Source: Planctomycetaceae bacterium (lineage in GTDB: Bacteria > Planctomycetota > Planctomycetia > Pirellulales > PALSA-1355). From it: 64,000 bases of DNA. The position numbers and the translations under genes were made by a program. This document shows positions 53,898-62,708 of this stretch, piece by piece (position 1 is the first letter of the stretch; each line of letters begins with the position of its first letter). The stretch covers positions 1-64,000 of the forward strand of contig PLYM01000047.1 in NCBI GenBank assembly GCA_003153375.1. The letters run 5' to 3'. The notes beneath the pieces are model-generated. The model was not told where the DNA came from. It was given only the letters and a program-made list of their open reading frames with translations, and ran no database searches.

Positions 53898-55082
53898 CTA
53901 AGTCTTGAGCTTGGGCTCGCGCGGCATGCCCAAGCCGCGCTCGCTGATAATGTTTTTTTGAATCTGGGCCGTGCCACCGCCGATAATTAGCCCCAGGTAG
54001 AGCATGTACATGAACTGCCAGGACCCGCCGGCGCGCAGGTGAGGCCCATCGCCATAAAGGATGCCCAGTTCGCCCAGCGCGTCGATCGCCAGCCCTTCGA
54101 GTTCGTGTCGCAGCTCGGTGCCTTGAAGTTTGACGATCATCGCGGCCAGCGAGGCGTCCTTGTGGTTGAGCTTGGCGCTGAGCAGGCGCAAGTCGTTGAA
54201 CCGCATGGCCATCACGGCGCCTTGGATCTTCATCAGCCGATCGCGAAAGACCGGATTGTCGAGCACGCGAACGCCGTCGACGGTCTCGCGTTTCATCAGG
54301 TCCACCAGCGCGTTGAATCGCAACAGCGTGGCATCCGGATCGCCCAGGTTGTCACGCTCGTGCAACAGCACGGCATTCGCAACTTCCCAGCCTTGTCCGC
54401 GCCGGCCCACGATCTGGTCCTGTGGCAGCCGCACGTTGGTGAAGAACACTTCGTTGAAGTGCGAGTCGCCGGTCATGGTGCCCAAAGGCCGCACGCGAAT
54501 GCCCTCGGTGCGCATGGAAAACAGCAGGAAGCTCAGGCCCTGGTGCTTCGGCGCGTCGGGCTCGGATCGCACCAGGCAAAACATCCAGTCGGCCGATTCG
54601 GCGGTGCTGGTCCAAATCTTTTGGCCATTGACGACCCACTCGTTGCCGTCGAGCACCGCGCTAGTGGTCAGGCTGGCCAGGTCGCTGCCCGCGTTCGGTT
54701 CCGAATAGCCCTCGCACCAGGTGATCTCGCCCCGCAGCGTCGGCGGAATGAACCGCTGCTTCTGCTCCTCGGTGCCCATGTCGAGCAGCATGGGCACCAG
54801 GTAGGCGATCCCCTGCCCTCCCATGCCCGGCGAAACCTGGGCCCGCGCGAATTCCTCGGCGATGATTCGCGTCTTGAGGATGTCGGGCTCGGCACCGAAA
54901 CCGCCGTATTGCTTGGGGATCGAACGGGCCGCGTAGCCATTGTCGATCAGCAGCTTTTGCCAGACGGGCGTCTTCTCGCGATCAAACCGCAGGTCCTGGG
55001 GCGCCAAATGCCGATGCGCCTCAATGAACGCGCGCGTCTGCTGGCGAAACGCTTCGTACTGGCTGCCATACGACAGATCCAT
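53898..55082 (-). CDS. Acyl-CoA dehydrogenase
   Basis: 394 aa, complete. Marks are SIPKQYGGFGAEPDILKTRIIAEE, WCEGYSEPNAGSDLASL, VVNGQKIWTSTAESADWMFCLVR and GGGTAQIQKNIISERGLG. It oxidises an acyl-CoA at the alpha-beta bond and passes electrons through FAD to ETF. It is the first of two dehydrogenase genes and the second starts 12 bases downstream. The E..RD and G-TAQIQ-NII motifs are typical of the FadE26/28-type catalytic partner in heterotetrameric enzymes. Confidence 0.92.
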   Translation of the reverse strand: MDLSYGSQYEAFRQQTRAFIEAHRHLAPQDLRFDREKTPVWQKLLIDNGYAARSIPKQYGGFGAEPDILKTRIIAEEFARAQVSPGMGGQGIAYLVPMLLDMGTEEQKQRFIPPTLRGEITWCEGYSEPNAGSDLASLTTSAVLDGNEWVVNGQKIWTSTAESADWMFCLVRSEPDAPKHQGLSFLLFSMRTEGIRVRPLGTMTGDSHFNEVFFTNVRLPQDQIVGRRGQGWEVANAVLLHERDNLGDPDATLLRFNALVDLMKRETVDGVRVLDNPVFRDRLMKIQGAVMAMRFNDLRLLSAKLNHKDASLAAMIVKLQGTELRHELEGLAIDALGELGILYGDGPHLRAGGSWQFMYMLYLGLIIGGGTAQIQKNIISERGLGMPREPKLKT

Positions 55083-55193
55083 GAGATTTCTCTTAAGCCA
55101 ACAAAGACGCGAGCCGGTCGCGCGAAAATGCCGTCAGCGCACGATTGTCGACGAAGTGCGGCGGCTTTGCAAATCTCGATCGCGACGCTCGCG

Positions 55194-56720
55194 CTAGGGC
55201 GATGGCTTCTCGGGCGCGATTGAATAGAGATGATTCACGCCGCGCAGCAGCAGGTGATCGCCGGCCACGGCCACCGACGACCAGAAGGAGTCGTCGAGCT
55301 TGTTGGTGGCCAGCAGCTTGAACTCCGCACCGGCAGCCAGAACGAAGGTTTGCCCGGTTTCGTCGAGACAGAATATCTGGCCATCGTAAGCCCAGGGCGA
55401 GGATGTAAAACCCTTGGCGCCCTCAATTCGCTGGCGGTAGTGTTGTTGGCCGGTCTTGGCGTCATAGCAGCCCACGATGCCGCCGCGTTGATCGAGAACG
55501 TACAGGCAATCGCGGTAGACCAAGGGCGACGCCATCGGCGGACCGGCCTTGGGCACGCTCCAAGCGATATTGGTGTTCGAAGTCTCACCTTTGCCGAGGA
55601 CGGCTTTTCCCTCCGCGCCGGCCTGCACGGCCACTAAGGGACCCGCGCCCGCGAAGCCGCCGCCAACTCCGACATAGAGCAATTCGTCGGTGCCCACGGG
55701 CGTGGCGGAGCAGCGGCCGCGCAGTTCGGCCAACTCCCACAGCAAGTGGCCGTCGGCCGGGTCATAAGCCCGCATCGTGCCGCCCCCCGCGACGAGCTCA
55801 GTGCGCAGCTTGTTTTTCCAGATGATCGGCGTCGACCAGTTGGACTTTTCGTCTCGATCGACGCGCCACAGTTCCTGGCCGGTGTGTTTGTCGAGCGCCA
55901 GCAGGTACGACTTTTTTTCGTTGTCGCATTGGACGAAGACGCGGTTGCCTTCGATCACCGGCGAGCTGCCCGTTCCCCAGCCCATCATCATTGGCTGGCT
56001 GTCGAGCTCCTTGGACCACAGCAGCTTGCCGTCGATGTCATAGCAATACAGCCCGGTCATGCCGAAGTAGGCGATCACCACCTGGCCGTCGGTGGCTGGC
56101 GTCTCCGAGGCGTAGGTATTCGTGCGATGGATGCCGATCGACGGTTTGCCCTCTTGGGCTGTTTGTTCCCACAACACTTTGCCTGTGGTGGCGTCGAGGC
56201 AGAGCACCAGGCGGCGATACACCTGATCAGGGGCCGCCGCGCTGCGCCCCCCGCCGCCACGACCATTCCGCCCGCGCTGCCCACCCTCGGGGCGCTCGGC
56301 ACGATCACGTTCGCCGCGTTCGCCTTCGGGCCGTTCCGGGGCAGCCGCTTCGCCCTCGCCCTCGGGCTTGTCTGGCTGAGCGTCAGGCGGCGTCTGGCGA
56401 TTCGCTCCGCCGCGGCGACCGCCACCTCCGAAACCGCCTCCTCCGCCGCCGCCCTGACCGATGGTCGGCTTCGACTGATTCTCGGTGACGGCCGTGGTCA
56501 CGAAAATGCGGTTGTTCCAGACGACGGGCTGCGACCAGGCGAAGCCCGGCAGCGTGACTTGCCAGGCGATGTTTTCAGCGGGCGCCCAACGTGTCGGTAG
56601 CAGCGGTGCGGATGGCACCCCGTTATTGTTTGGGCCGCGAAACTGTGTCCAGTTCTCCGCGGTCGCGGACTGCACGGCGATGACCGAAAGGACGCAGAAC
56701 AACGAGACGTGGATGCGCAT
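55194..56720 (-). CDS. Secreted PQQ-type beta-propeller protein with Gly/Arg/Glu-rich insert
   Basis: 508 aa. The signal peptide is MRIHVSLFCVLSVIAVQSATA. Propeller (PQQ-like/BamB-like) repeats include WTQFRGPNNNGVPSAPLLPTRWAP, YRRLVLCLDATTGKVLWEQTA, YLLALDKHTGQELWRVDRDEKSNW and YCYDIDGKLLWSKELD. No dehydrogenase catalytic residues are visible. Between residues about 85 and 165 a low-complexity segment rich in Gly, Arg, Glu and Pro interrupts the first blades. It is likely extracytoplasmic; such proteins are very common in planctomycetes and their roles are unclear. Confidence 0.88.
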   Translation of the reverse strand: MRIHVSLFCVLSVIAVQSATAENWTQFRGPNNNGVPSAPLLPTRWAPAENIAWQVTLPGFAWSQPVVWNNRIFVTTAVTENQSKPTIGQGGGGGGGFGGGGRRGGANRQTPPDAQPDKPEGEGEAAAPERPEGERGERDRAERPEGGQRGRNGRGGGGRSAAAPDQVYRRLVLCLDATTGKVLWEQTAQEGKPSIGIHRTNTYASETPATDGQVVIAYFGMTGLYCYDIDGKLLWSKELDSQPMMMGWGTGSSPVIEGNRVFVQCDNEKKSYLLALDKHTGQELWRVDRDEKSNWSTPIIWKNKLRTELVAGGGTMRAYDPADGHLLWELAELRGRCSATPVGTDELLYVGVGGGFAGAGPLVAVQAGAEGKAVLGKGETSNTNIAWSVPKAGPPMASPLVYRDCLYVLDQRGGIVGCYDAKTGQQHYRQRIEGAKGFTSSPWAYDGQIFCLDETGQTFVLAAGAEFKLLATNKLDDSFWSSVAVAGDHLLLRGVNHLYSIAPEKPSP

Positions 56721-56954
56721 GAAATGGTGCCTCGGGGAATCGATTCGAACTCTGATTCAACCCCAAATCCTGGCTCAAGTTCCGCGGGAACCAGGAGTCA
56801 CGGGCGGGTAGCTTCGACCAGGCGTGGCCCGACCGCGAGAAAAATCGACCGGCGCCCTGGCATCTTCGATACGCTTGCGATTCAATCAACGGCGTCATTA
56901 GAGAGAGTGCTGGCAGTCGGTGCAATCTCGGTTTTCGATCAGAGAGGGGTATTG

Positions 56955-57092
56955 ATGTTCTGGCATCGCCGACGAAAAAGCGGTTGGCCCTTGGTGGGGC
57001 TGACGATCTGGGGACTTGCCGTGTCGTCTGTCGCGCTGGCCGTTCGGCCGGCCGAGGTCGTAGGCGAGTTGGACAAGGCGGCGAAGCCGTAA
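56955..57092 (+). CDS. Possible small single-helix protein (45 aa)
   Basis: 45 aa, starting MFWHRRRKSGWPLVGLTIWG and followed by LAVSSVALAV, so a basic N-terminus plus one hydrophobic helix. AGAGGGG precedes the ATG at a usable distance. It ends 16 bases before the acyl-CoA synthetase start and could be its small upstream partner. Very short, no homologue recognised, and could be spurious. Confidence 0.35.
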   Translation: MFWHRRRKSGWPLVGLTIWGLAVSSVALAVRPAEVVGELDKAAKP

Positions 57093-57108
57093 AATCTCAG
57101 CAGGAGCG

Positions 57109-58650
57109 ATGGGCATGATGTTTGGCCAGGTGTTGCGCATGACGCGCCAGCGGAACCCAGGGAAAACGGCGCTGATTGTTGGTGGAAAACAATGGACCTA
57201 CGCCGAATTGGACGATCTGACCGACCGTGTGGCGGGGGCACTCTTTGCCTCAGGCGTCCGGGCCGACGACCGCGTGGCCCTGTTCATGCCGAATTGCCCC
57301 GAGTTGATCTTTTCCTACCTGGCGTGTTTCAAACTCGGCGCGATTGCGGTGCCGCTGAACCATCGTTATCGCCAGATGGAGGCCGAGTATGCGCTGGCGC
57401 ACTCGGGCTCGACGACGCTCGTGGTCCACGCCGATAAGCTGGCCGACGCCCAGGGATTGCCGTTCGCGCGGCTGGGAATCGCGAGGCTCTTTCTGATTGG
57501 CGAGCAGCCCAAGCCCAACAGTGGATTCCGGCCCTTCGCGACGTTGCTCAACGGCGACGTCTCGGCACTGCCGGCGCCGACATTCGATGACTGGCAATTG
57601 GCCACGATCATGTACACTTCGGGCACGACCGCCAAACCGAAGGGCGTGGTCCACTCGCACGAGACCCTGTGGAACTGCGTGCAGATTCAGACCCGAGCCA
57701 TGGACTACACGGCCGACGATGTGCAGTTGATCTCGACTTCCGCTTGTCATTGTGCCGCGACTTATGGTCAGATCTTCCCCAACATCTTCGCGGGCGGAAC
57801 GGCCGTGAAGGTCGACGCGCCGACGCCGGCCGAAGTGGTCGACGCGATCGTCACGCATCGCGTCACTCGCTGCCAAATGTTGCCCGCGACGCTGCAGGAT
57901 TTGGTCGAGTATATCGAGCAGCACCCGACCGATTTATCGAGCTTGCGAAGTTTCTTCGCCGGTGGCGACGTCGTGCCGCTCGATACGCACACGCGGTTCC
58001 GCGCCGCCGCCGGTATCGACGTGGCCGAGGTCTGCGGCATGACCGAGGCCATTACTTTTTGCGTCAATCCGCCGTTCGGCGAAAAGCGGCTGGGATCGAT
58101 TGGCAAGCCTCTGTCGGGGGTCCTCGTGCGCATTGCTGACAAGGCGGGGCGCGAGCTGCCGATCGACAGCCCCGGGGAGATTCAGATCAAGAGCCCGTCG
58201 AACATGGTCGGCTATTGGAACGACACGCTGCAAACCGCGGCCACGATTCGCCATGGCTGGCTCGGCAGCGGCGACATCGGCCGCCAGGATGCCGACGGTT
58301 ACTTCTGGTTTATCGGCCGCAAGAAGGAGATCATCATCCGCGGCGGGTCGAATATCTCGCCACTCGAGGTCGAAGAAGTCGTCGACCAACATCCGGCCGT
58401 CCACACCAGCGGCGTGGTCGGCATGCCCGACGCGCGGCTGGGACAGGTCGTGATTGCCTATGTGGCCATGCGCCCCGACGTGACCGCTCCGACGGAAGAC
58501 GAACTGCGAGCGTTCGTGGCTGAGCGAATTTCGGCTTATAAGGTGCCCGAGCGGTTTATTGTGCTGCCGAATCTGCCGCTCAATGCCTCGAACAAGATCG
58601 ACCGCAAACAATTGCACGCCCGGGTGCTGACCGACGCGCGGGCACGCTGA
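57109..58650 (+). CDS. AMP-dependent acyl-CoA synthetase
   Basis: 513 aa. This ANL-superfamily ligase activates a carboxylate to acyl-AMP and then acyl-CoA. Marks are MYTSGTTAKPKGVVHSH (P-loop), VCGMTEAITF, WLGSGDIGRQDADGYFWFIGRKKEII and LPLNASNKIDRKQLH (C-terminal lysine). Length is standard. Either the ATG at 57109 or one a few codons later (57115) may be used; AGGAG fits both. The C-terminal codons and stop are within a 20-base tandem duplication. Substrate is not evident. It may feed the acyl-CoA dehydrogenases encoded nearby on the other strand. Confidence 0.92.
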   Translation: MGMMFGQVLRMTRQRNPGKTALIVGGKQWTYAELDDLTDRVAGALFASGVRADDRVALFMPNCPELIFSYLACFKLGAIAVPLNHRYRQMEAEYALAHSGSTTLVVHADKLADAQGLPFARLGIARLFLIGEQPKPNSGFRPFATLLNGDVSALPAPTFDDWQLATIMYTSGTTAKPKGVVHSHETLWNCVQIQTRAMDYTADDVQLISTSACHCAATYGQIFPNIFAGGTAVKVDAPTPAEVVDAIVTHRVTRCQMLPATLQDLVEYIEQHPTDLSSLRSFFAGGDVVPLDTHTRFRAAAGIDVAEVCGMTEAITFCVNPPFGEKRLGSIGKPLSGVLVRIADKAGRELPIDSPGEIQIKSPSNMVGYWNDTLQTAATIRHGWLGSGDIGRQDADGYFWFIGRKKEIIIRGGSNISPLEVEEVVDQHPAVHTSGVVGMPDARLGQVVIAYVAMRPDVTAPTEDELRAFVAERISAYKVPERFIVLPNLPLNASNKIDRKQLHARVLTDARAR

Positions 58651-58672
58651 CCGACGCGCGGGCACGCTGACG
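58627..58672 (+). repeat. 20-base tandem duplication at the end of the acyl-CoA synthetase gene
   Basis: The unit CTGACCGACGCGCGGGCACG occurs at 58627-58646 and again at 58647-58666, followed by CTGACG. The stop TGA (58648-58650) sits in the second unit, so the extra copy falls outside the protein. Confidence 0.9.
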
Positions 58673-58825
58673 GCGCCCAGGGCCGTGTCTTGGCCGCGTG
58701 GTCTGGATTCGCCGAGCGCCGCGTGCTATCAAGATCATGTGGGGGCAGCATTCGCGGCTGGGCCGACGGACGTCTCGATGTCGTTCGACGCAACTCGGCA
58801 AACTTGGTTCCATCAGGACTCTGTC

Positions 58826-60337
58826 ATGCAACTTTCCCGCCGTCATTTCTTGCGGACCTCAGGTTCGATCGGCACGGTGGTGTTGGGACTGCGCGAGGCG
58901 CGGGCCTGGTTCAATGAGCCCGGCGAAGGAACCACGACGCCAGTCAAAAGCCCGTTCTTGGCGGGCAACTTCGCGCCGGTACACGAGGAAGTGACGGCCG
59001 ACCACTTGGAAATCCTCGGCAAGCTGCCGGCGGAACTGCGCGGCATGTTCGTGCGCAATGGACCGAACCCGCAGTTCACGCCGACTGGAAACTATCACTG
59101 GTTCGACGGCGACGGCATGCTGCACGGCGTGCGGCTCGAGGATGGCCAGGCCAGCTATCGCAACCGTTACGTGCGCACGGCCGGCTGGCAGGAAGAACGC
59201 GAAGCCGGCAAGGCGCTGTATGGTGGACTGACCGACCCGGTGGACGTCAAGCGACTGTTTCAGGGCAAGCCGCTGTTCAAGAATGCCGCCAACACGGCGC
59301 TCGTGTGGCACGACGGTCGGCTGCTCGCGCTCTGGGAAGGCGGACCGCCGACCGAGATTCGCGTGCCCGAGCTTGAGACCGTGGGGCTGCACACCTATGG
59401 CGGCAAATTGCGCCATGCATTTACCGCGCATCCCAAGGTCGATCCGGTGACCGGAGAGATGCTGTTCTTCGGCTACTCGGCCATGTCGCCGCTGGTTCAC
59501 TACAGCGTCGTAAATCCGTCGGGTGAGTTGGTGCGAACCACGCCGATCAAGATGCGCCGGCCTGTGATGATGCACGACTTTGCCGTCACCGAGCGGTATT
59601 CGATTTTCATGGACCTGCCGGCCGAGTTTCATGTCGGACCCGGCAACGAAGGCCAGCCGATGTTGCAATTTGAGCGCGACCACGGTTCGCGGTTCGGCAT
59701 CGTGCCGCGGCACGGCGCCGCGGGCGACGTGCGTTGGTTCGAGTCGCCGGCCTGTTTCGTGTTTCACACGGTCAATGCCTATGAAGATGGCGACGACGTG
59801 GTGCTGTTAGCGTGCCGCACGCCGGATTATCCGGACATGTTGCAACTTCAGGGTGCCCGGCCGCCCGCGGGCAGCAATCCCTTGGCTGGAGGAACGTCGG
59901 CCCTCTACCGTTGGCGTTTCAATTTGAAGTCTGGCCAAACGCGCGAGGAAGCGCTCGACGATACGCCCAGCGAATTACCGCGCGTCGACGACCGGAGATT
60001 GGGCCGGCAAACACGGTTTGCCTATGCCATGGACGTTCGGATGGGGCGGATGATCAAATATGACTTGCTACGTGGCACCACCGCGTTCCACGACTATGGA
60101 GCCGGCCGCTCGGGCGGCGAGCCGGTGTTCGTGCCGCGTTCCCCCGATGCCGGAGAGGAAGACGGTTGGCTGATCACCTATGTGTTCGACGCGGCCGAAG
60201 GACGCAGTGAAATGGTCGTGGTATCGGCGGCCGAGTTTTCCAGCCCGCCGGTGGCGCGGGTCAAGATTCCGGCCCGCATTCCTTACGGCTTTCACGGCAC
60301 CTGGATCGCTGCCGATAAGCTTGCGCAGCAGGCGTAA
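58826..60337 (+). CDS. Tat-exported carotenoid oxygenase / RPE65-family dioxygenase
   Basis: 503 aa. A Tat signal (SRRHFLRTSGSIGTVVLGL) is followed by a seven-bladed propeller of the carotenoid cleavage dioxygenase family. The four iron-ligating histidines can be assigned as H202 (TAHPKVD), H250 (MMHDFAVT), H314 (FHTVNAYED) and H490 (YGFHGTW). Early FVRNGPNPQFTPTGNYHWFDGDGM is family-typical. It would cleave a carotenoid or stilbene double bond with O2, here outside the cytosol, which is unusual for this family. The ATG at 58826 begins the Tat signal. Confidence 0.9.
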   Translation: MQLSRRHFLRTSGSIGTVVLGLREARAWFNEPGEGTTTPVKSPFLAGNFAPVHEEVTADHLEILGKLPAELRGMFVRNGPNPQFTPTGNYHWFDGDGMLHGVRLEDGQASYRNRYVRTAGWQEEREAGKALYGGLTDPVDVKRLFQGKPLFKNAANTALVWHDGRLLALWEGGPPTEIRVPELETVGLHTYGGKLRHAFTAHPKVDPVTGEMLFFGYSAMSPLVHYSVVNPSGELVRTTPIKMRRPVMMHDFAVTERYSIFMDLPAEFHVGPGNEGQPMLQFERDHGSRFGIVPRHGAAGDVRWFESPACFVFHTVNAYEDGDDVVLLACRTPDYPDMLQLQGARPPAGSNPLAGGTSALYRWRFNLKSGQTREEALDDTPSELPRVDDRRLGRQTRFAYAMDVRMGRMIKYDLLRGTTAFHDYGAGRSGGEPVFVPRSPDAGEEDGWLITYVFDAAEGRSEMVVVSAAEFSSPPVARVKIPARIPYGFHGTWIAADKLAQQA

Positions 60338-60342
60338 GTGCG

Positions 60343-62223
60343 TCACACCACGCTCCGCAACTCGGCCGCAATTCGACGAAACACGTCCAGCCAATCGCCG
60401 GGCGTGGTTTGGCGAAAGAGTCGCATTGACGGATACCAGCGAGTCTCCTCTCCATCGAGTAGCCATCGCCAATCGGGCGTGAAGGCCAAGGGCATCCACA
60501 CCTTCACGCCGAGCGCCCCCGCTAGGTGGGCGGCCGAAGAATCGCAGGCGATGATCAAGTCGAAGTTGCGCATGATGGCCGCCGTATGACAAAAGTCGCC
60601 TAAGCGGTCGCCCAGGTCGACAATCGAAGCCGGACCGTCGGCCAACTGCTCACGTCCGGCGCCGGCTTGCAAACTATAGAGCCGTACGCCCGGCACCTCG
60701 GCCAGCGGCGCAAAATGAGCTAGCGGAATCGACCGGCGATTGTCGGCCGGATGTTCGGGATTGCCTTGCCAGGCGATACCGACTTTAAAGAGCGGTTCGG
60801 ATGCGAGTTCCTTTCGCCACGCTGCCAGCGACAGTGCATCGGGTGCCAGATACGACTCCGTGGCCGGAATGATCGCAGCGGACGTGCGAAAGATGCGCGG
60901 CAGGTTGAGCAGGTGGGCGTAAAAGTTACACGGAGGCAAGGGATCGCCCTTCACGACTACTTCGTCGACGCCCGGGCAACTGGCCACGAGGCGCACCAGC
61001 GCCGGCTGCACCTCGGCCACCACCTTCGCGCCGCGCTGCTTTACCAGGGCCGCATAGCGAATGAAATGCAGAACGTCTCCCAATCCTTGCTCACAGCGCA
61101 AGAGGATCGTGCGGCCCTCCAGGGCTTCGCCATTCCAGCGCGGCACCGGCAGCATCGGCTCGTGCTGGCCATGACGCCGCCAACGCCACTCATAGGCGGC
61201 CCAGCCTTCGTCGTACTGGCCGTCGAGCAACAAGGTGAGCCCCAGGTTGTAATGCGCGTCGGCAAAGCCGGGTTCGAGCTCGATGGCTCGCCGGCAGCAG
61301 GCGATGCCCTCCGCGAGCCGGTGTTGATCGGTCAGCACCAGCCCCAGATTGTTGTGGGCCGCGGCGAGCGCGGGGTTCAGCTCAATCGCCCGACGGCAGC
61401 ATGCTTCCGCGGCATCGAACCGCAGCTGATCACGGAGAACGCCGGCGAGGTTGTTGTGCGCTTCGGCCGCGGTGGGATCGAGTTCGATCGCCCGCTGGTA
61501 GCAGCGAGCCGCTTCGTCCAGTTTTCCTCCTCGGGCCAGCACTCCGCCAAGGTTGTTATGCGCCGTGGAGCGATCGGGCGCGAGCTCCACGGCGTGCAGG
61601 CAGCAAGTGAGCGCTTCGTCGAGCTTGCCTTGTTTTTCGAGCAGCGGTCCCAGGTTCAGATAGGCGTCGACGAAATCGGGTGCCAGGCGGCAGGCTTGTC
61701 GATAGCAAGCCAGCGCGTCGTCGATGCGGCCTTGCTTTTCACGAATACTTCCCAGGTTGTAACTCGCCGCGGCAAAATCTGGCTTGAGCTCCAACGCCCG
61801 CAAGCAGCAAACGGCCGCTTCATCGAGCTTGCCCTGTCGCTCGAGCAGCGCGCCCAGGTTGCCATGGGCTGCGGCAAAGTCTGGCTGCAACTCGACGATT
61901 TTCCGGTAACAATCGGTGGCCGCGGCCAGCTGCCCCGTCGCGGCTAACTCGCCGGACCGGTGATGGTGCTGCATGACAATCGTTTGCCGAAGCTGCGCCG
62001 CGATCTCGGGCGATTCGGGCTGTAGTCTCGCGGCGTGTTGCAACGTGGCGACGGCTTCATCGAGCTGGCCCAATGCTTGGCATGCGATGCCCAACAAATA
62101 GGCCGCCTCGGTCTGTCCCGAATCGATCGCCAGAATCTGCCGATAGAAGCCAGCGGCTTGTTCCACATGGCCTTGGCGATGCAGCTCCTTGGCCTGGGCC
62201 AGCGTTTCGGGAATTGCCAACAC
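60343..62223 (-). CDS. TPR-repeat protein with GT9-like glycosyltransferase domain (GTG start)
   Basis: 626 aa. TPR units occupy residues 1-340, followed by a C-terminal glycosyltransferase-9-like fold (about 375-620) with RTILLRCEQGLGDVLHFIRY, VVAEVQPALVRLVASCPGVDEVV, VGIAWQGNPEHPADNRRSIPL and ACDSSAAHLAGALGVKVWMPL. Several TPR units carry adjacent cysteines in the same helix position (VCCLRALEL, TCCLHAVEL, ACCRRAIEL, ACCRRAIEL). No signal is seen, so it is cytosolic. It resembles TPR-glycosyltransferase proteins used in glycan or protein glycosylation; donor and acceptor are unknown. The stop is 5 bases from that of the convergent carotenoid oxygenase. Confidence 0.85.
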   Translation of the reverse strand: MLAIPETLAQAKELHRQGHVEQAAGFYRQILAIDSGQTEAAYLLGIACQALGQLDEAVATLQHAARLQPESPEIAAQLRQTIVMQHHHRSGELAATGQLAAATDCYRKIVELQPDFAAAHGNLGALLERQGKLDEAAVCCLRALELKPDFAAASYNLGSIREKQGRIDDALACYRQACRLAPDFVDAYLNLGPLLEKQGKLDEALTCCLHAVELAPDRSTAHNNLGGVLARGGKLDEAARCYQRAIELDPTAAEAHNNLAGVLRDQLRFDAAEACCRRAIELNPALAAAHNNLGLVLTDQHRLAEGIACCRRAIELEPGFADAHYNLGLTLLLDGQYDEGWAAYEWRWRRHGQHEPMLPVPRWNGEALEGRTILLRCEQGLGDVLHFIRYAALVKQRGAKVVAEVQPALVRLVASCPGVDEVVVKGDPLPPCNFYAHLLNLPRIFRTSAAIIPATESYLAPDALSLAAWRKELASEPLFKVGIAWQGNPEHPADNRRSIPLAHFAPLAEVPGVRLYSLQAGAGREQLADGPASIVDLGDRLGDFCHTAAIMRNFDLIIACDSSAAHLAGALGVKVWMPLAFTPDWRWLLDGEETRWYPSMRLFRQTTPGDWLDVFRRIAAELRSVV

Positions 62224-62263
62224 GTCACTCTACCTGTGCGATGAATCGGCCGGCGCTTGTTGA

Positions 62264-62707
62264 TCAACCGAGTTGTCTAGCCAACCGACGCCAACGAGCC
62301 TGGCGATAGCGAAAGACGGCATGCGTGACAAGCCACGCCGGCAAACTGAGCCAGCCGGCATCCAACTCGACCTCATCAGTATACACACAGGTGTCGGCCG
62401 ACAGCGGCCTGACGATCAAGCCATGGTTCCAGACCCGCAGCAACCCGCCCGATTCGTTCGTATGGATTTCTCGCTTCTTGGGATCGACCGCGATCACCTT
62501 GAGTTCGTGACGCCAACCCGGCAAGACATGTGCGAGCCAAAGTCGCCCGCGGTGGACCTGGCCGGGCTGGAATCGGACGGGAGGTGGATCCTCGAGTTCG
62601 AAGGCGAGCACGCCGCGCGTAACGTAGAGAAACGTGTTCCACTCCTGGAGGAGTTCCCAGGCGCGATCGGCTGACAGCGGCAATTGAACGCTACGGCGAA
62701 CGAGCAC
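62264..62707 (-). CDS. SRPBCC-fold protein
   Basis: 147 aa. A START/Bet v 1-like fold is suggested by VRRSVQLPLSADRAWELLQEW, GRLWLAHVLPGWRHELKVIAVD, EIHTNESGGLLRVWNHGLIV and YTDEVELDAGW. These proteins bind lipids or polyketides, or act as ligand cyclases. The GTG at 62707, one base after the dehalogenase-like stop, is taken as the start (translational coupling); a longer frame would overlap that gene. It forms a two-gene unit with the hydrolase. Confidence 0.8.
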   Translation of the reverse strand: MLVRRSVQLPLSADRAWELLQEWNTFLYVTRGVLAFELEDPPPVRFQPGQVHRGRLWLAHVLPGWRHELKVIAVDPKKREIHTNESGGLLRVWNHGLIVRPLSADTCVYTDEVELDAGWLSLPAWLVTHAVFRYRQARWRRLARQLG

Positions 62708-62708
62708 G

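Noticed and set aside
54039-55223. 394-codon plus-strand frame opposite an acyl-CoA dehydrogenase
   Set aside because: Antisense shadow; the opposite strand encodes a complete, conserved enzyme.
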